This document shows, piece after piece, positions 9,006 through 17,359 of a stretch of 54,824 nucleotides of DNA. Position 1 is the stretch's first letter, and each line of letters begins with the position of its first letter. The notes beneath the pieces are model-generated. The model was not told the DNA's origin. It saw only the letters and a list, made by a program, of their open reading frames with translations, and made no database searches. Made by a program: the position numbers and the translations under genes. The stretch is from Phycisphaerales bacterium. Lineage in GTDB: Bacteria > Planctomycetota > Phycisphaerae > UBA1845 > Fen-1342. The stretch covers positions 1-54,824 of the forward strand of contig JAEUIR010000005.1 of NCBI GenBank assembly GCA_016795025.1, read 5' to 3'.

Positions 9006-11609
9006 ATGCAGTTTGATCGGCCCGAAAAAGCCGTCGGGCCCGAACGCATACGCGAGCTGATCGCGGATGCGCAGCGACAATCGCTGCGCACGCCGCCACC
9101 GCGCGGCGATTCATCCGGCTTGCGCCTCAATGACAACCCGCCCCATGCGTTACATACCGAAATCGAGACTGTTCTGAGTCGCGAATTGCCTGGCTACGAC
9201 TTGCGGGGGCAGACTCATCGCGGCGGTCAGGGAGTCGTCTACCGCGCCACACAGCGATCCACCGGGCGCGACGTAGCCATCAAGGTGATGCGGCAGGGAC
9301 CGTTTGCGTCGCGCTCCGAACGCATGCGCTTCGAGCGCGAGGTGCAGGTGCTTGGCCGGTTGCACCACCCGGACATCGTGACCATTCACGACAGCGGCCT
9401 GGCTGCGGGACACTTTTACCTCGTCACGGACTTTGTCGACGGCGTTCCGCTTGATCGCTTCGCCGCCGCAAGCGGCCGAAAAATTCGACCGATCGTCGCG
9501 TTGTTCGAACGAATCTGTCAGGCCGTCAATGCGGCTCACCTGTGCGGCGTGACGCACCGCGACCTGAAGCCCGCGAATATCCTCGTCGATTCAGACGGTC
9601 GTCCTCGGGTGCTCGATTTCGGACTCGCCAAACTCGACGAGCCGGTGGCCGCGAACTTTCCGGAATGCGGCGATTCCACCGCGGCCGCGCACTCATCTGA
9701 CGAGGCATTCTTTCGCGAGGAATTCACCATCGCCGGTGAGTTTCTCGGCAGCATTCCGTGGTGCAGCCCGGAGCAGGCAGCGGGCGCGCTGATTGACATC
9801 CGCAGCGATGTCTATTCCCTCGGCGTAATGCTCTACCGCGCGCTGACCGGCCGATTTCCGTACACGACTTCAGGGCCACTGGATGTCGTGCTTGGCGCGG
9901 TGCGCGGCGAGCCGCCCGCGTCGCCGCGCGACGTCCGCCGCGATGTGGATGGCGATCTGGCGACGATTCTGCTCAAGTGCCTCGAAAAGCAGCCGGGCAA
10001 TCGCTACCAAACCGCCGGAGAGCTCGCGCGCGACCTTTCTCGATGGCAGCGCGGCGAACCGATCGAAGCCAAGCGCAGCTCGACCGCGTATCTGCTCCGA
10101 ATGACGCTGCGCCGCCACTGGCTGGCGGCCGGCGTGGGCGGGATATCGCTTGTGCTGATCGTCGGTGCGCTCATTGCCGTATTTGTGGCGCTTCGCGCCG
10201 CGCAACGCGAGCGAGACGCCGCGCGGCTCGAAGCCGAAAAGGCTCAGGCGGTCACGGACTTTCTCAGTGAAATGCTCAACTCCGCCGATCCAAACATCGC
10301 CCGTGGGCGCGACCCGACGATTCGCGAGGCACTGGCCGGCGCGCAACGCGATCTTGACACCGGCCGCTTCGCAAAGGACGCGGATGTCGAAGCGGCGCTG
10401 CGCGTGACGCTCGGCAAGACGTACGCATCGCTTTCTCGTTTTGGCGAGGCCTCCGATCAATTGACACGCGCAATGGCCTCACTCGAACAACTGCATGGCG
10501 CGGTCGGCGCGGAATTGATCGCGCCGCTGGTCGAGCTGTCGCGCGTCAGGCGAAAACAAGGCGCGTTTCAGGAAGGTGAATCGCTGGCGCGCCGCGCGCT
10601 CGAAATCGCCGAAACCACATTCGGGCCGAATTCGGTCGATGTCGCCGCGCCGCTTGCGACGCTCGCCTTTGCCGTTCGCGAGCGTGGCGGCGCTCAGGAG
10701 ACAGAGGCCCTGCTGAAGCGTCGGCTTTCCATCTTGCGCGCGGTGTTGAGCGAGGAGAATCCGGATGTGCTGCTCGCGACGGTCGATCTTGCACAATGTG
10801 CCGCCAACCACGATGAGGCCGTCAAGTTGCTCGACGGCGCGTTGCAGTTGGCTCGCGCGAGAATCCCCGACGATCATCCTGCGTACGTACGCATTCTGCG
10901 GGCAACCGCGCAGCAAAAGATGATGAGGCGCGAATACGCTGAGTCAGAATCGGCGTTTCTGGACGCGCTGCGCCGCGCTCGTGAGATTTTTGGTAGTGAA
11001 TCCGCCGAGGTTCACACGATTCTGTCAGAGCTCACGATGGTCTACCGGTTCGCGGGCCGCAAGGACGATCTGAGTCGAGCGCTTGATGAAGCGACGCGAG
11101 TTGCACGCCGCGTATTCGGCAACGAAAGCGTTGAAGTCGCGAGAAATTTGTTCGATCAGTGCATCGCGCTCGAGGAAGCGGGACGAATGGCCGATGCGGA
11201 GCTTCTTGCGGAGGAATCGCTGGGAATGCTCGAGCAACTCGGGCAACCGGATTGTCGTCTTTCCGCCGTGATTCACATCTGGCTGGCGGATCGCGCGATC
11301 GAAACACGGGAATGGGACCGCGCCGAAACGCTTGCGAACGAAGTTCTGGCTGTCGATGCGCACCAGCTCAGCCCGTTCACCTGGCCGCATGGCGCGGCGA
11401 AATCCGTGCTTGGCGCCATCGAGGCAACGCGCGGCGATCCCGCCGAGGCGGAGGCGCTGCTCCTGTCCGGCATTGAGCAGATCGGCGAGGGGCGGCTATC
11501 TCGCGCGCACCGCAAGCTCGCGATCCAGCGTCTCGTCGCTTATTACGAAGCAAGCGGCGCGATCGAACATGCCGAGCGCTGGCGCGGCCGGCTCGACCCC
11601 GCGCCATAG
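9006..11609 (+). CDS. membrane Ser/Thr protein kinase with extracytoplasmic TPR domain
   Basis: 867 residues. PknB-like kinase domain at about 60-345: Gly loop RGGQGVVY, VAIKV lysine, catalytic HRDLKPAN, DFG, and SPEQA where APE is usual. One membrane segment at about 375-400 (AAGVGGISLVLIVGALIAVFVAL). The rest (about 410-867) is a chain of TPR repeats of the 42-residue type (EGESLARRALEIAETTFG and relatives), likely outside the membrane for ligand or protein binding. Start at ATG 9006 has GGGAGA seven bases upstream; an in-frame TTG lies at 8991. Follows the ECF sigma gene and is probably co-transcribed. Confidence 0.93.
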   Translation: MQFDRPEKAVGPERIRELIADAQRQSLRTPPPRGDSSGLRLNDNPPHALHTEIETVLSRELPGYDLRGQTHRGGQGVVYRATQRSTGRDVAIKVMRQGPFASRSERMRFEREVQVLGRLHHPDIVTIHDSGLAAGHFYLVTDFVDGVPLDRFAAASGRKIRPIVALFERICQAVNAAHLCGVTHRDLKPANILVDSDGRPRVLDFGLAKLDEPVAANFPECGDSTAAAHSSDEAFFREEFTIAGEFLGSIPWCSPEQAAGALIDIRSDVYSLGVMLYRALTGRFPYTTSGPLDVVLGAVRGEPPASPRDVRRDVDGDLATILLKCLEKQPGNRYQTAGELARDLSRWQRGEPIEAKRSSTAYLLRMTLRRHWLAAGVGGISLVLIVGALIAVFVALRAAQRERDAARLEAEKAQAVTDFLSEMLNSADPNIARGRDPTIREALAGAQRDLDTGRFAKDADVEAALRVTLGKTYASLSRFGEASDQLTRAMASLEQLHGAVGAELIAPLVELSRVRRKQGAFQEGESLARRALEIAETTFGPNSVDVAAPLATLAFAVRERGGAQETEALLKRRLSILRAVLSEENPDVLLATVDLAQCAANHDEAVKLLDGALQLARARIPDDHPAYVRILRATAQQKMMRREYAESESAFLDALRRAREIFGSESAEVHTILSELTMVYRFAGRKDDLSRALDEATRVARRVFGNESVEVARNLFDQCIALEEAGRMADAELLAEESLGMLEQLGQPDCRLSAVIHIWLADRAIETREWDRAETLANEVLAVDAHQLSPFTWPHGAAKSVLGAIEATRGDPAEAEALLLSGIEQIGEGRLSRAHRKLAIQRLVAYYEASGAIEHAERWRGRLDPAP

Positions 11610-11794
11610 TCTTTCCATTTTCCACCACATCTGGAATGGCCCTTGCTGCATCGATATTTCAGCGGCATGCGCGCGATTTTTGGCGGAGCGCGCCGGCAAT
11701 CATGTAGCCGCCACTCCACATGATCGAAACGCTCGAACGCCGCAAATAAGCGCTGACTAGGCGGTATTTCGCCTTCGCGCAAGGAGGATTAGTC

Positions 11795-13456
11795 ATGTTC
11801 AGGTTAAGTTTGCCCGCAATCGCCGCTTTGCTGCTCGCAGTGGGATTGCTCTCATCAGGCTTGGCACGCGCACAGTGCGGCGAGCCGCCTGCGAATTATT
11901 GCGATGTGCCGCGCGTAATTTCCGGCGCACCCGGGATTCATGAATTAACGATGAACGTCGCGACGGCCACATCCGGCGGTGAGACCGCGTGTGGCATCGC
12001 ACTCGGACACACCGTGTGGTTCCTGATTACGCCGACAAACGATGGGCTAATCACGTTCAGCACGTGCCATCCGAACACCACCTATGACACCGTGGTCAGC
12101 GTGTATCGTGGTGGAGAATCGAACTGCGAATTCATGACGTTTGTGGAATGCAACGATGACACCGGCGTCGCACGCTGCTCAAACGGATGCTCCGCCTACG
12201 CGTCGGAAATGACGTTCGACGCCGCGGCGGGCGTGCCGTATCACGTCGTGGTCGGGTCATACAACAACAACTCCGCGGGTTGCGTGCTGTGCCTCGGCGT
12301 GCGCGTCGCCATTTGCGGCCAGGATCCCTCTCCGCCGCTCGCTCAGTTCTCGCTGCCCGCGCCGCTCGCGTGCGTGTGTGGCACGGCCTCGATCCACGGC
12401 TCGGCCTCAGACCCGGATGGCGCCTTCGCAGGCTACACGCTGGAAGCCGCGCGAGCCGATGGAGGCGGCTGGTGGACGATCGCAACGAACAGCGCTCCGG
12501 TTTATAACGGCCTGCTCGCGCAATGGAGCACTACCGGCCTGACCGAAGGGTATTACCTGTTGCGACTCACCGCCCAGAACTCCTGCGGCCTGGTCGCGAC
12601 AGATGCGCGCGTCGTTTATCTGGATACCTCGCTGAATTCCATACGACTCGACGAGCCGGCTGCGGGCGCGGTGCTCGGCGGAACGGCTTGTTTCGACGGC
12701 ACGGCATGGGATCACTGCGGCCTCACGTACACCGCGATGTACCGGCCGACGACCGGAGGAACGTTTCAGCCGGTAGACCCGGCGAATCCGACCTACGCTT
12801 CGGCCCGCATTAACGAGCGGCTCGCCTCGTGGAACACGCAGAGCGTGCCGGACGGCGACTATTTTGTGCGGCTTCAGCCGACCGATCCGTGCGGCTTCTC
12901 TCAAAGCGAGACGCATACGGTGCGCGTCGATAACACCACCCCGATCGCACAGATTCTGACGCCATTGGCGTGCGAGGCGGTCTATGGCGTGGTTGCCGTG
13001 AATGGGACCGCAGCCGACGCGAATCTGGCGTCGTGGACTTTGTACTATGCCGGCGGCTCCGCGACGCAGTGGCAGGTGATCGCGAACGGCACGTCGTCGG
13101 TGATCAGCGGGCGGTTGACGAACTGGGACACGCGCGAGCTGGCGCCCTGCTCATACGCGCTGCGCCTGGTTGTCACGGACCGAGCGATGCTCGGCTGCAA
13201 CTCGGCGATCAATCATCAAGCCGAATCGGTCGTCACCGTTCGCGTCGAGGTGCGCGGCGACATGAATTGCGACGGGCGCGTGAACAATTTCGACATCGAC
13301 CCGTTTGTGCTGGCGCTTTCTGATGCGGAGGCGTATCAGGCGGCTTGGCCGGATTGTGAACTCATGAACGGCGACGCGAATGGCGACGGGTTGATGAACA
13401 ACTTCGACATCGACGGGTTCGTGGTGTGTGTAGCGAACGGCGGTTGCGCGTCGTAG
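11795..13456 (+). CDS. secreted multidomain protein with Ig-like repeats and dockerin-like tail
   Basis: 553 residues. Signal peptide (about 1-26, ending in ARA|Q). An N-terminal Cys-rich beta domain (about 27-170) with CNDDTG resembles the pre-peptidase type domains seen in secreted proteins. Then three related units of about 95 residues each, whose shared pattern is '...YxLRLxxxDxCG...T..V.D' (YLLRLTAQNSCG, YFVRLQPTDPCG, YALRLVVTD), suggest tandem Ig-like or FN3-like domains. The final 60 residues are the two-loop dockerin-like module (MNCDGRVNNFDIDPFV, ANGDGLMNNFDIDGFV). A perfect AAGGAGGA SD precedes ATG 11795. Possible adhesin or substrate binder; function not assignable. Confidence 0.82.
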   Translation: MFRLSLPAIAALLLAVGLLSSGLARAQCGEPPANYCDVPRVISGAPGIHELTMNVATATSGGETACGIALGHTVWFLITPTNDGLITFSTCHPNTTYDTVVSVYRGGESNCEFMTFVECNDDTGVARCSNGCSAYASEMTFDAAAGVPYHVVVGSYNNNSAGCVLCLGVRVAICGQDPSPPLAQFSLPAPLACVCGTASIHGSASDPDGAFAGYTLEAARADGGGWWTIATNSAPVYNGLLAQWSTTGLTEGYYLLRLTAQNSCGLVATDARVVYLDTSLNSIRLDEPAAGAVLGGTACFDGTAWDHCGLTYTAMYRPTTGGTFQPVDPANPTYASARINERLASWNTQSVPDGDYFVRLQPTDPCGFSQSETHTVRVDNTTPIAQILTPLACEAVYGVVAVNGTAADANLASWTLYYAGGSATQWQVIANGTSSVISGRLTNWDTRELAPCSYALRLVVTDRAMLGCNSAINHQAESVVTVRVEVRGDMNCDGRVNNFDIDPFVLALSDAEAYQAAWPDCELMNGDANGDGLMNNFDIDGFVVCVANGGCAS

Positions 13457-13510
13457 CGCGGAATGAAACGGCGCCGTCACAAGGGGCCCGCGGGCGTTGG
13501 GGCGAATTAA

Positions 13511-13546
13511 GCCATGCCGACACCGCAGAACCGGTGTCGGCATGGC
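13511..13546 (+). terminator. hairpin after the 11795-13456 gene, possible terminator
   Basis: A perfect 14-base-pair stem (13511-13524 with 13533-13546, GCCATGCCGACACC and its complement) closes an eight-base loop. It lies 55 bases after the stop codon. There is no T-run on either side, so it may end transcription weakly or protect the 3' end. Confidence 0.5.
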
Positions 13547-13604
13547 GCGCTCCGTGTTGAAACGTCATAGCCAGCGAGTAATCCGCGCTAATACTACAAC
13601 ACTA

Positions 13605-13820
13605 CTTTCTAGCGGAACCGCGGGAACCACGGAGACGCTGAGGCACTGAGAAGAGACGGCGAGAACGATGAATCGGGAAATGTTCGTCCGCGAATGCAGT
13701 CAGTCCAGCCCCTTTTCGTTCTGAAGCACAGGCGAATTGGAGCACGACTCGAATTGCCGACGGAATCAATGCGGACTTCGTTCATCCTTCGCTCTCCGTG
13801 CCTCCGTGGTTCTAGCGCTA
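13605..13820. repeat. intergenic element bounded by imperfect inverted repeats
   Basis: The left arm (about 13623-13652) reads GGAACCACGGAGACGCTGAG and continues into GCACTGAGAAG; the right arm (about 13787-13818) is its imperfect complement, ending CCTCCGTGGTTCTAGCGC. TTCTAGCG also occurs just outside the left arm (13609-13616) and within the right (13810-13817). ACCACGGAG-type sequences recur as dispersed repeats in many bacterial genomes. The stretch between the arms has no convincing gene. With the hairpin at 13511 this accounts for the 370-base space 13457-13825. Confidence 0.5.
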
Positions 13821-13825
13821 TAGTA

Positions 13826-14017
13826 CTAACGCCGCGGCGGCGGATACCACCAAAACCAACCGCGTTGGTAGGTTTTCAGGCTCACTTCGGGCCCGGCCGC
13901 GCTGGCCAGACCAGCGGTGTTGTCCGGCGACAGATCACACCCCAGGGCGCCGATGCCCAGCATGGCCGCCAGAGCCGAAACCAACACGCCGCGCCAAACC
14001 AATGAAGCTCGAAACAT
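13826..14017 (-). CDS. very small lipoprotein
   Basis: 63 residues. ATG 14017 has AAAGGAG nine bases upstream. The signal peptide ends in the lipobox LGC (Cys 27), leaving a mature peptide of about 37 residues that ends in an aromatic, proline-rich tail (GWFWWYPPPRR). No known domain. The strong SD and intact lipobox argue that it is real. It is divergent from the ECF sigma gene at 14227 and shares its upstream region. Confidence 0.65.
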   Translation of the reverse strand: MFRASLVWRGVLVSALAAMLGIGALGCDLSPDNTAGLASAAGPEVSLKTYQRGWFWWYPPPRR

Positions 14018-14132
14018 GGCAACTACTCCTTTCTCGTCGAAACCCGACGGACTGTGGGTCGCTCCGTTGCGAGCCGCTCAGTCGCGTCCTGTTGTCTACT
14101 GCGACTCGGACAGGCCCGCTTTCAGACCAGCC

Positions 14133-14160
14133 TTGTCGCTTTCGCATGGGTATGCGACAA
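14133..14160. promoter_or_regulatory. inverted repeat upstream of the second ECF sigma gene
   Basis: TTGTCGC (14133-14139) and GCGACAA (14154-14160) are perfect complements 14 bases apart, with a further CGCAT/ATGCG pairing inside. It lies about 65 bases before ATG 14227 and 115 bases before the divergent lipoprotein start, so it could be an operator serving either gene or a leader hairpin. Confidence 0.35.
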
Positions 14161-14226
14161 TGCCATGCACGACCCGTCACCAAAACGCGCGCGATTTTTT
14201 TGCCCGAGCGCCGCAGAGTTCCTTCA

Positions 14227-14790
14227 ATGGCAACCGACGCCACCAAAATGCTCGTTGACATCCGCGCCGGACGGCGCAGCCCGGCGGACCTCTTTCCGCT
14301 GGTCTACGACGAGCTATGCCGCGTGGCGCGACAGCAGATGCGGAAGGAACGCGCGGACCACACGCTCCAGACGACAGGCCTGGTGCATGAGGCGTATATG
14401 CGGCTCATCCGCCAGGAAAAGGCCGAATGGCAGGACCGGGCCCATTTTCTGGCGATCGCCGCCCGCGCGATGCGAGAAATCCTGGTAGACCACGCGCGGC
14501 ACAAAAAACGAAAAAAACGGGGCGGAAATCGTGAACAGGTTCCGCTGGATTCGGCGCTTGCCTGGGTAGAAGAATCCACCGGCGTGGATGTCGAAGCCTT
14601 TGACGCCGCCCTGACGCGCTTGACCGAGATCAACCCGCGGGCCGTGGAGGTGATTCAGATGCGGGCGCTGGGCGGCATGACGCTCGAGGAGGTGTCCGCG
14701 GCGTTGAATGTCTCCGTGAGCACGGTCGAACGCGAATGGCGTTACGGGCGCGCCTGGCTCCGCAACGCGCTGGCAGGTAAGGGAGAGTAG
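14227..14790 (+). CDS. ECF-like RNA polymerase sigma factor
   Basis: 187 residues. The sequence is typical of the ECF-like family I know as TIGR02999: an N-terminal LFPLVYDELCRVARQQMRK, HTLQTTGLVHEAYMRLI (region 2), AIAARAMREILVDHARHKKR, and a region 4 helix-turn-helix with RALGGMTLEEVSAALNVS followed by VSTVEREWRYGRAWL. ATG 14227 matches the family start although its SD is weak; the open frame reaches back to 14002. It is followed by a small membrane protein and a membrane Ser/Thr kinase, repeating the ECF-kinase arrangement of 8313-11609. Confidence 0.9.
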   Translation: MATDATKMLVDIRAGRRSPADLFPLVYDELCRVARQQMRKERADHTLQTTGLVHEAYMRLIRQEKAEWQDRAHFLAIAARAMREILVDHARHKKRKKRGGNREQVPLDSALAWVEESTGVDVEAFDAALTRLTEINPRAVEVIQMRALGGMTLEEVSAALNVSVSTVEREWRYGRAWLRNALAGKGE

Positions 14791-14844
14791 CTCAGCAATC
14801 AGAGAACGAGTGGGCGCGGCAGCGCCGGGACCGTGGAGCGCGCA

Positions 14845-15015
14845 ATGCGTGATCCAATTGAATGCGGGCTGGCGCTACCGTCGCCAGCCGGAGATACGCC
14901 ACGCCGCCGATGGCTGTCGCTTTCACTGATGGTGATATTGCTGCTGCTGGTCGTCGTGGTACTGATCGTTGGATTGATCCCGATGGACTGCTTCGGTCGT
15001 GCGCCGGCGGGCTGA
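14845..15015 (+). CDS. possible small single-span membrane protein
   Basis: 56 residues: a short N-terminus with positive residues just before the membrane (PRRRW), one very hydrophobic span (LSLSLMVILLLLVVVVLIVGLI), then a short polar tail with one Cys. ATG 14845 has GGAG six bases upstream. It lies between the ECF sigma gene and its kinase, where a membrane regulator would make sense, but a chance frame in GC-rich DNA cannot be excluded. No family recognised. Confidence 0.45.
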   Translation: MRDPIECGLALPSPAGDTPRRRWLSLSLMVILLLLVVVVLIVGLIPMDCFGRAPAG

Positions 15016-15095
15016 TCGACGGCACCGCGAACTGACAAGCATGCGCGACGGGGCTATTGGGACGGAAACAGTTCACGTGGACGGCGGGTCGAGCA

Positions 15096-17276
15096 ATGGA
15101 CGCGCAGCGAGAATCACAAGCGGCCGCACTCTTTCATTCAGCTTTGGAATACTCCGATGAAGCCTCGCGAGCGGCGTTTCTGGAACGCGCCTGTGCGAGT
15201 GATGCGGAGCTACTGGCTGCGGTGAGAGCGCTGATTGCGGCAGACGCGCAAACCGAAAGGTCGCTGCGTTTTGGAAACCGGGCGGTCGCCAGTGATTCGG
15301 CATCAACTGCGACGGCGACCGCTTCGCCTACCGTCCCGGCAGCGTATCGGGCAGGGCAATTTGGCCCAGTCGGCGCTCCAGCCTATTTGCACGAGGCGCT
15401 TCAATGGGGCCGTGGCGACTTGTTGTTCGGACGGTGGATGGTGGAATCCGTCAAGCAGGGCGGGATGGGCGTCGTCTTTCTTTGCTTAGATCATCGAATC
15501 GGCGCCCGCGTCGCGATCAAGATACCGAAGCTTTGCCATGCCGGATGGCTCGCCGGCGCGAACGATGGATTCGAGACGTTGACCGATGAGCTTTTGGCGT
15601 GGAGACGGATTGGCGCCCATCGCCATGTTCTCCAATTACGCGAGGCCGTCTGGCTGCTTGCGCTCTCGATTACCGAGAGTAATGGGCGGCTCCGCAGGCG
15701 TTGGATTCCCGCGCTGCTGATCGAGTACGGCGGGCCGATGCATCTGGGTGAGCACGTGCAAGCGAACCCAGATCTCGCAGGCGCGGGCAAGCTGACGCTG
15801 CTGGCCCAGATCGCTCTGGGCATGCAGCACGCGGCTGCCTGCGGCGTCTCGCCTCATTTGGATCTGAAACCGCAGAATATTCTCATCGGCGACGACGGCG
15901 CGGCGCGGATCACCGACTTTGGCCTGGCGCAGCTCAGCGTTTCGGCGAGTGCGGCTTCGCCTCCGGGCGCCGCGCATCACACCCAGCAATTCGACGGGCC
16001 CGCCGGTCGCGTGTGCGGGACACCGCTGTACATGGCCCCCGAACAATGGCTCGGAAGTGCGCGCTGCGACCAGCGCACGGACATCTATGCGTTCGGACTG
16101 CTTACCTACGAACTCTTCAGCGGGATTCATGCCCTGTGGCGGCATGCGCAAGACGGGTTCGGCGCGATTCGGACGGCGCATCAACGCGCAGACTTCGAGC
16201 TTCACGACGTGCCGCACAGTCTCGGCTTGTTTGTGCGTCGCTGTACGGCGGTTGAACCGCGGTCGCGGTTCCAGTCATGGGAAGATCTATTGCATGGGTT
16301 GCCGCAGCGCATCGTGGAGTCGGTGCGTTCGAGTGCGAAGGCGTCGACAGCCAGCGCGGTGCAGCTCGTTCGTACGGCCATGTTCATGGGGAATGCCGAC
16401 GAGGTCGCCGCGCGCTGCGCGGAGCCGATGCCGGAGCTGCTCGCTTCCCCCGCATTTGCGGAGGCCCGCGTTTGGCTCCGCCACGCGCCGCCGGCGCGTT
16501 GGCTGGAGTCGGTCCGAACGCTCTGGGAGCGCCGCCCCGGCGCCGTGCGTCTGTTCTGGCACGAGACGTGGGCAATGTTGTCAGAGCCGCACGTGCATCG
16601 AGCCGTGGTGTTGGTCATCCTTCTGATCGGCGTCGCGATCGGCAGTGTGCCGCTATTGCGCAGCGTCGTCTCAGAGCGTGGGCGCGTAGGAGGCGCCGCA
16701 GCATACTTCGTCACCTGCGGCGCGTTGACGATCGCATTGGGGCTGCCGTACATCGCTAGCTGGCGCCGCCGCCGCGAAAAATGTCCTAATTGCGAGCGAC
16801 GGTCGTTCATTCGCCCCAGCGCGACGCTCGCGAATGGACTGGCCGTGCTGCTTTGCGCGTTGGTATTCATCGGCGTGTGCGCGGCGTTTTATCGCACGAA
16901 TCTGCCTGCCAGCGCGCTGACGTTCGCGATTTCGATCTTCAGTTTGCCCGTGCTGGTCATCCTCGCGCACGTCCGACGCCAGGCGGGAGACTGGACTCTT
17001 CAGGCGCAACTGAGCCGCGAACAGCTTCGCGCGGTGCGCATCTGCAAGTCCTGCGGCCTGCTGGAAGGTTGCGCGGAACCGGGAAGGTTCCGGGCCGTAC
17101 CCGTGCTTCAGCGGGGCGACACGTCGGCGTACCTAGGGCTGCCGCTGCGCGTGGCGCGTTGGGCTTGGGCGCGACGGCTGCCTCGTGACCTTCGCTTCGG
17201 AACGGGAGTGTGGCGCCGCACGATGCAAGCGCACGGCGCATGTGTCTCCGAATCGTCAAGTAATAAGCCGGGTTAG
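15096..17276 (+). CDS. Ser/Thr protein kinase with C-terminal membrane spans and Cys pairs
   Basis: 726 residues from ATG 15096. The first 50 residues (AALFHSALEYSDEASRAAF...) match the helical leader typical of planctomycete kinases. The kinase domain (about 120-420) has KQGGMGVVF, VAIKI, HLDLKPQN, DFGLAQ and MAPEQW; the catalytic Asp is kept but the preceding Arg is Leu (non-RD type). The C-terminal third has four membrane segments in two pairs (about 510-530, 540-560, 590-612, 615-637) and two Cys pairs (CPNC between the pairs, CKSCG after the fourth) that resemble a zinc ribbon. Follows the ECF sigma gene; likely phosphorylates the sigma factor or a partner (inference). Confidence 0.88.
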   Translation: MDAQRESQAAALFHSALEYSDEASRAAFLERACASDAELLAAVRALIAADAQTERSLRFGNRAVASDSASTATATASPTVPAAYRAGQFGPVGAPAYLHEALQWGRGDLLFGRWMVESVKQGGMGVVFLCLDHRIGARVAIKIPKLCHAGWLAGANDGFETLTDELLAWRRIGAHRHVLQLREAVWLLALSITESNGRLRRRWIPALLIEYGGPMHLGEHVQANPDLAGAGKLTLLAQIALGMQHAAACGVSPHLDLKPQNILIGDDGAARITDFGLAQLSVSASAASPPGAAHHTQQFDGPAGRVCGTPLYMAPEQWLGSARCDQRTDIYAFGLLTYELFSGIHALWRHAQDGFGAIRTAHQRADFELHDVPHSLGLFVRRCTAVEPRSRFQSWEDLLHGLPQRIVESVRSSAKASTASAVQLVRTAMFMGNADEVAARCAEPMPELLASPAFAEARVWLRHAPPARWLESVRTLWERRPGAVRLFWHETWAMLSEPHVHRAVVLVILLIGVAIGSVPLLRSVVSERGRVGGAAAYFVTCGALTIALGLPYIASWRRRREKCPNCERRSFIRPSATLANGLAVLLCALVFIGVCAAFYRTNLPASALTFAISIFSLPVLVILAHVRRQAGDWTLQAQLSREQLRAVRICKSCGLLEGCAEPGRFRAVPVLQRGDTSAYLGLPLRVARWAWARRLPRDLRFGTGVWRRTMQAHGACVSESSSNKPG

Positions 17277-17283
17277 GCCGCGC

Positions 17284-17359
17284 ATGAGCGTCGAATTACA
17301 AGAACACGCCGCGGAGGTTTTTCAAGCCGCACTGGAATACGCCGATGCGGCAGCGCACT
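17284..17359 (+). pseudogene. truncated start of a third kinase-like gene
   Basis: The reading frame from ATG 17284 encodes MSVELQEHAAEVFQAALEYA and a few more residues ending ADAAAHF, closely matching the leader of the kinase just upstream (AALFHSALEYSDEASRAAF). The similarity stops within about five bases of the 3' end of the oppositely oriented glycosylase gene (stop at 17360). The rest of the kinase is missing from the window. Best read as the remnant left when the following segment was joined here. Confidence 0.6.

Noticed and set aside
13694-14005. A 103-codon plus-strand frame across the repeat element and small lipoprotein
   Set aside because: Translates the repeat arm and is antisense to a lipoprotein with a strong SD and lipobox.
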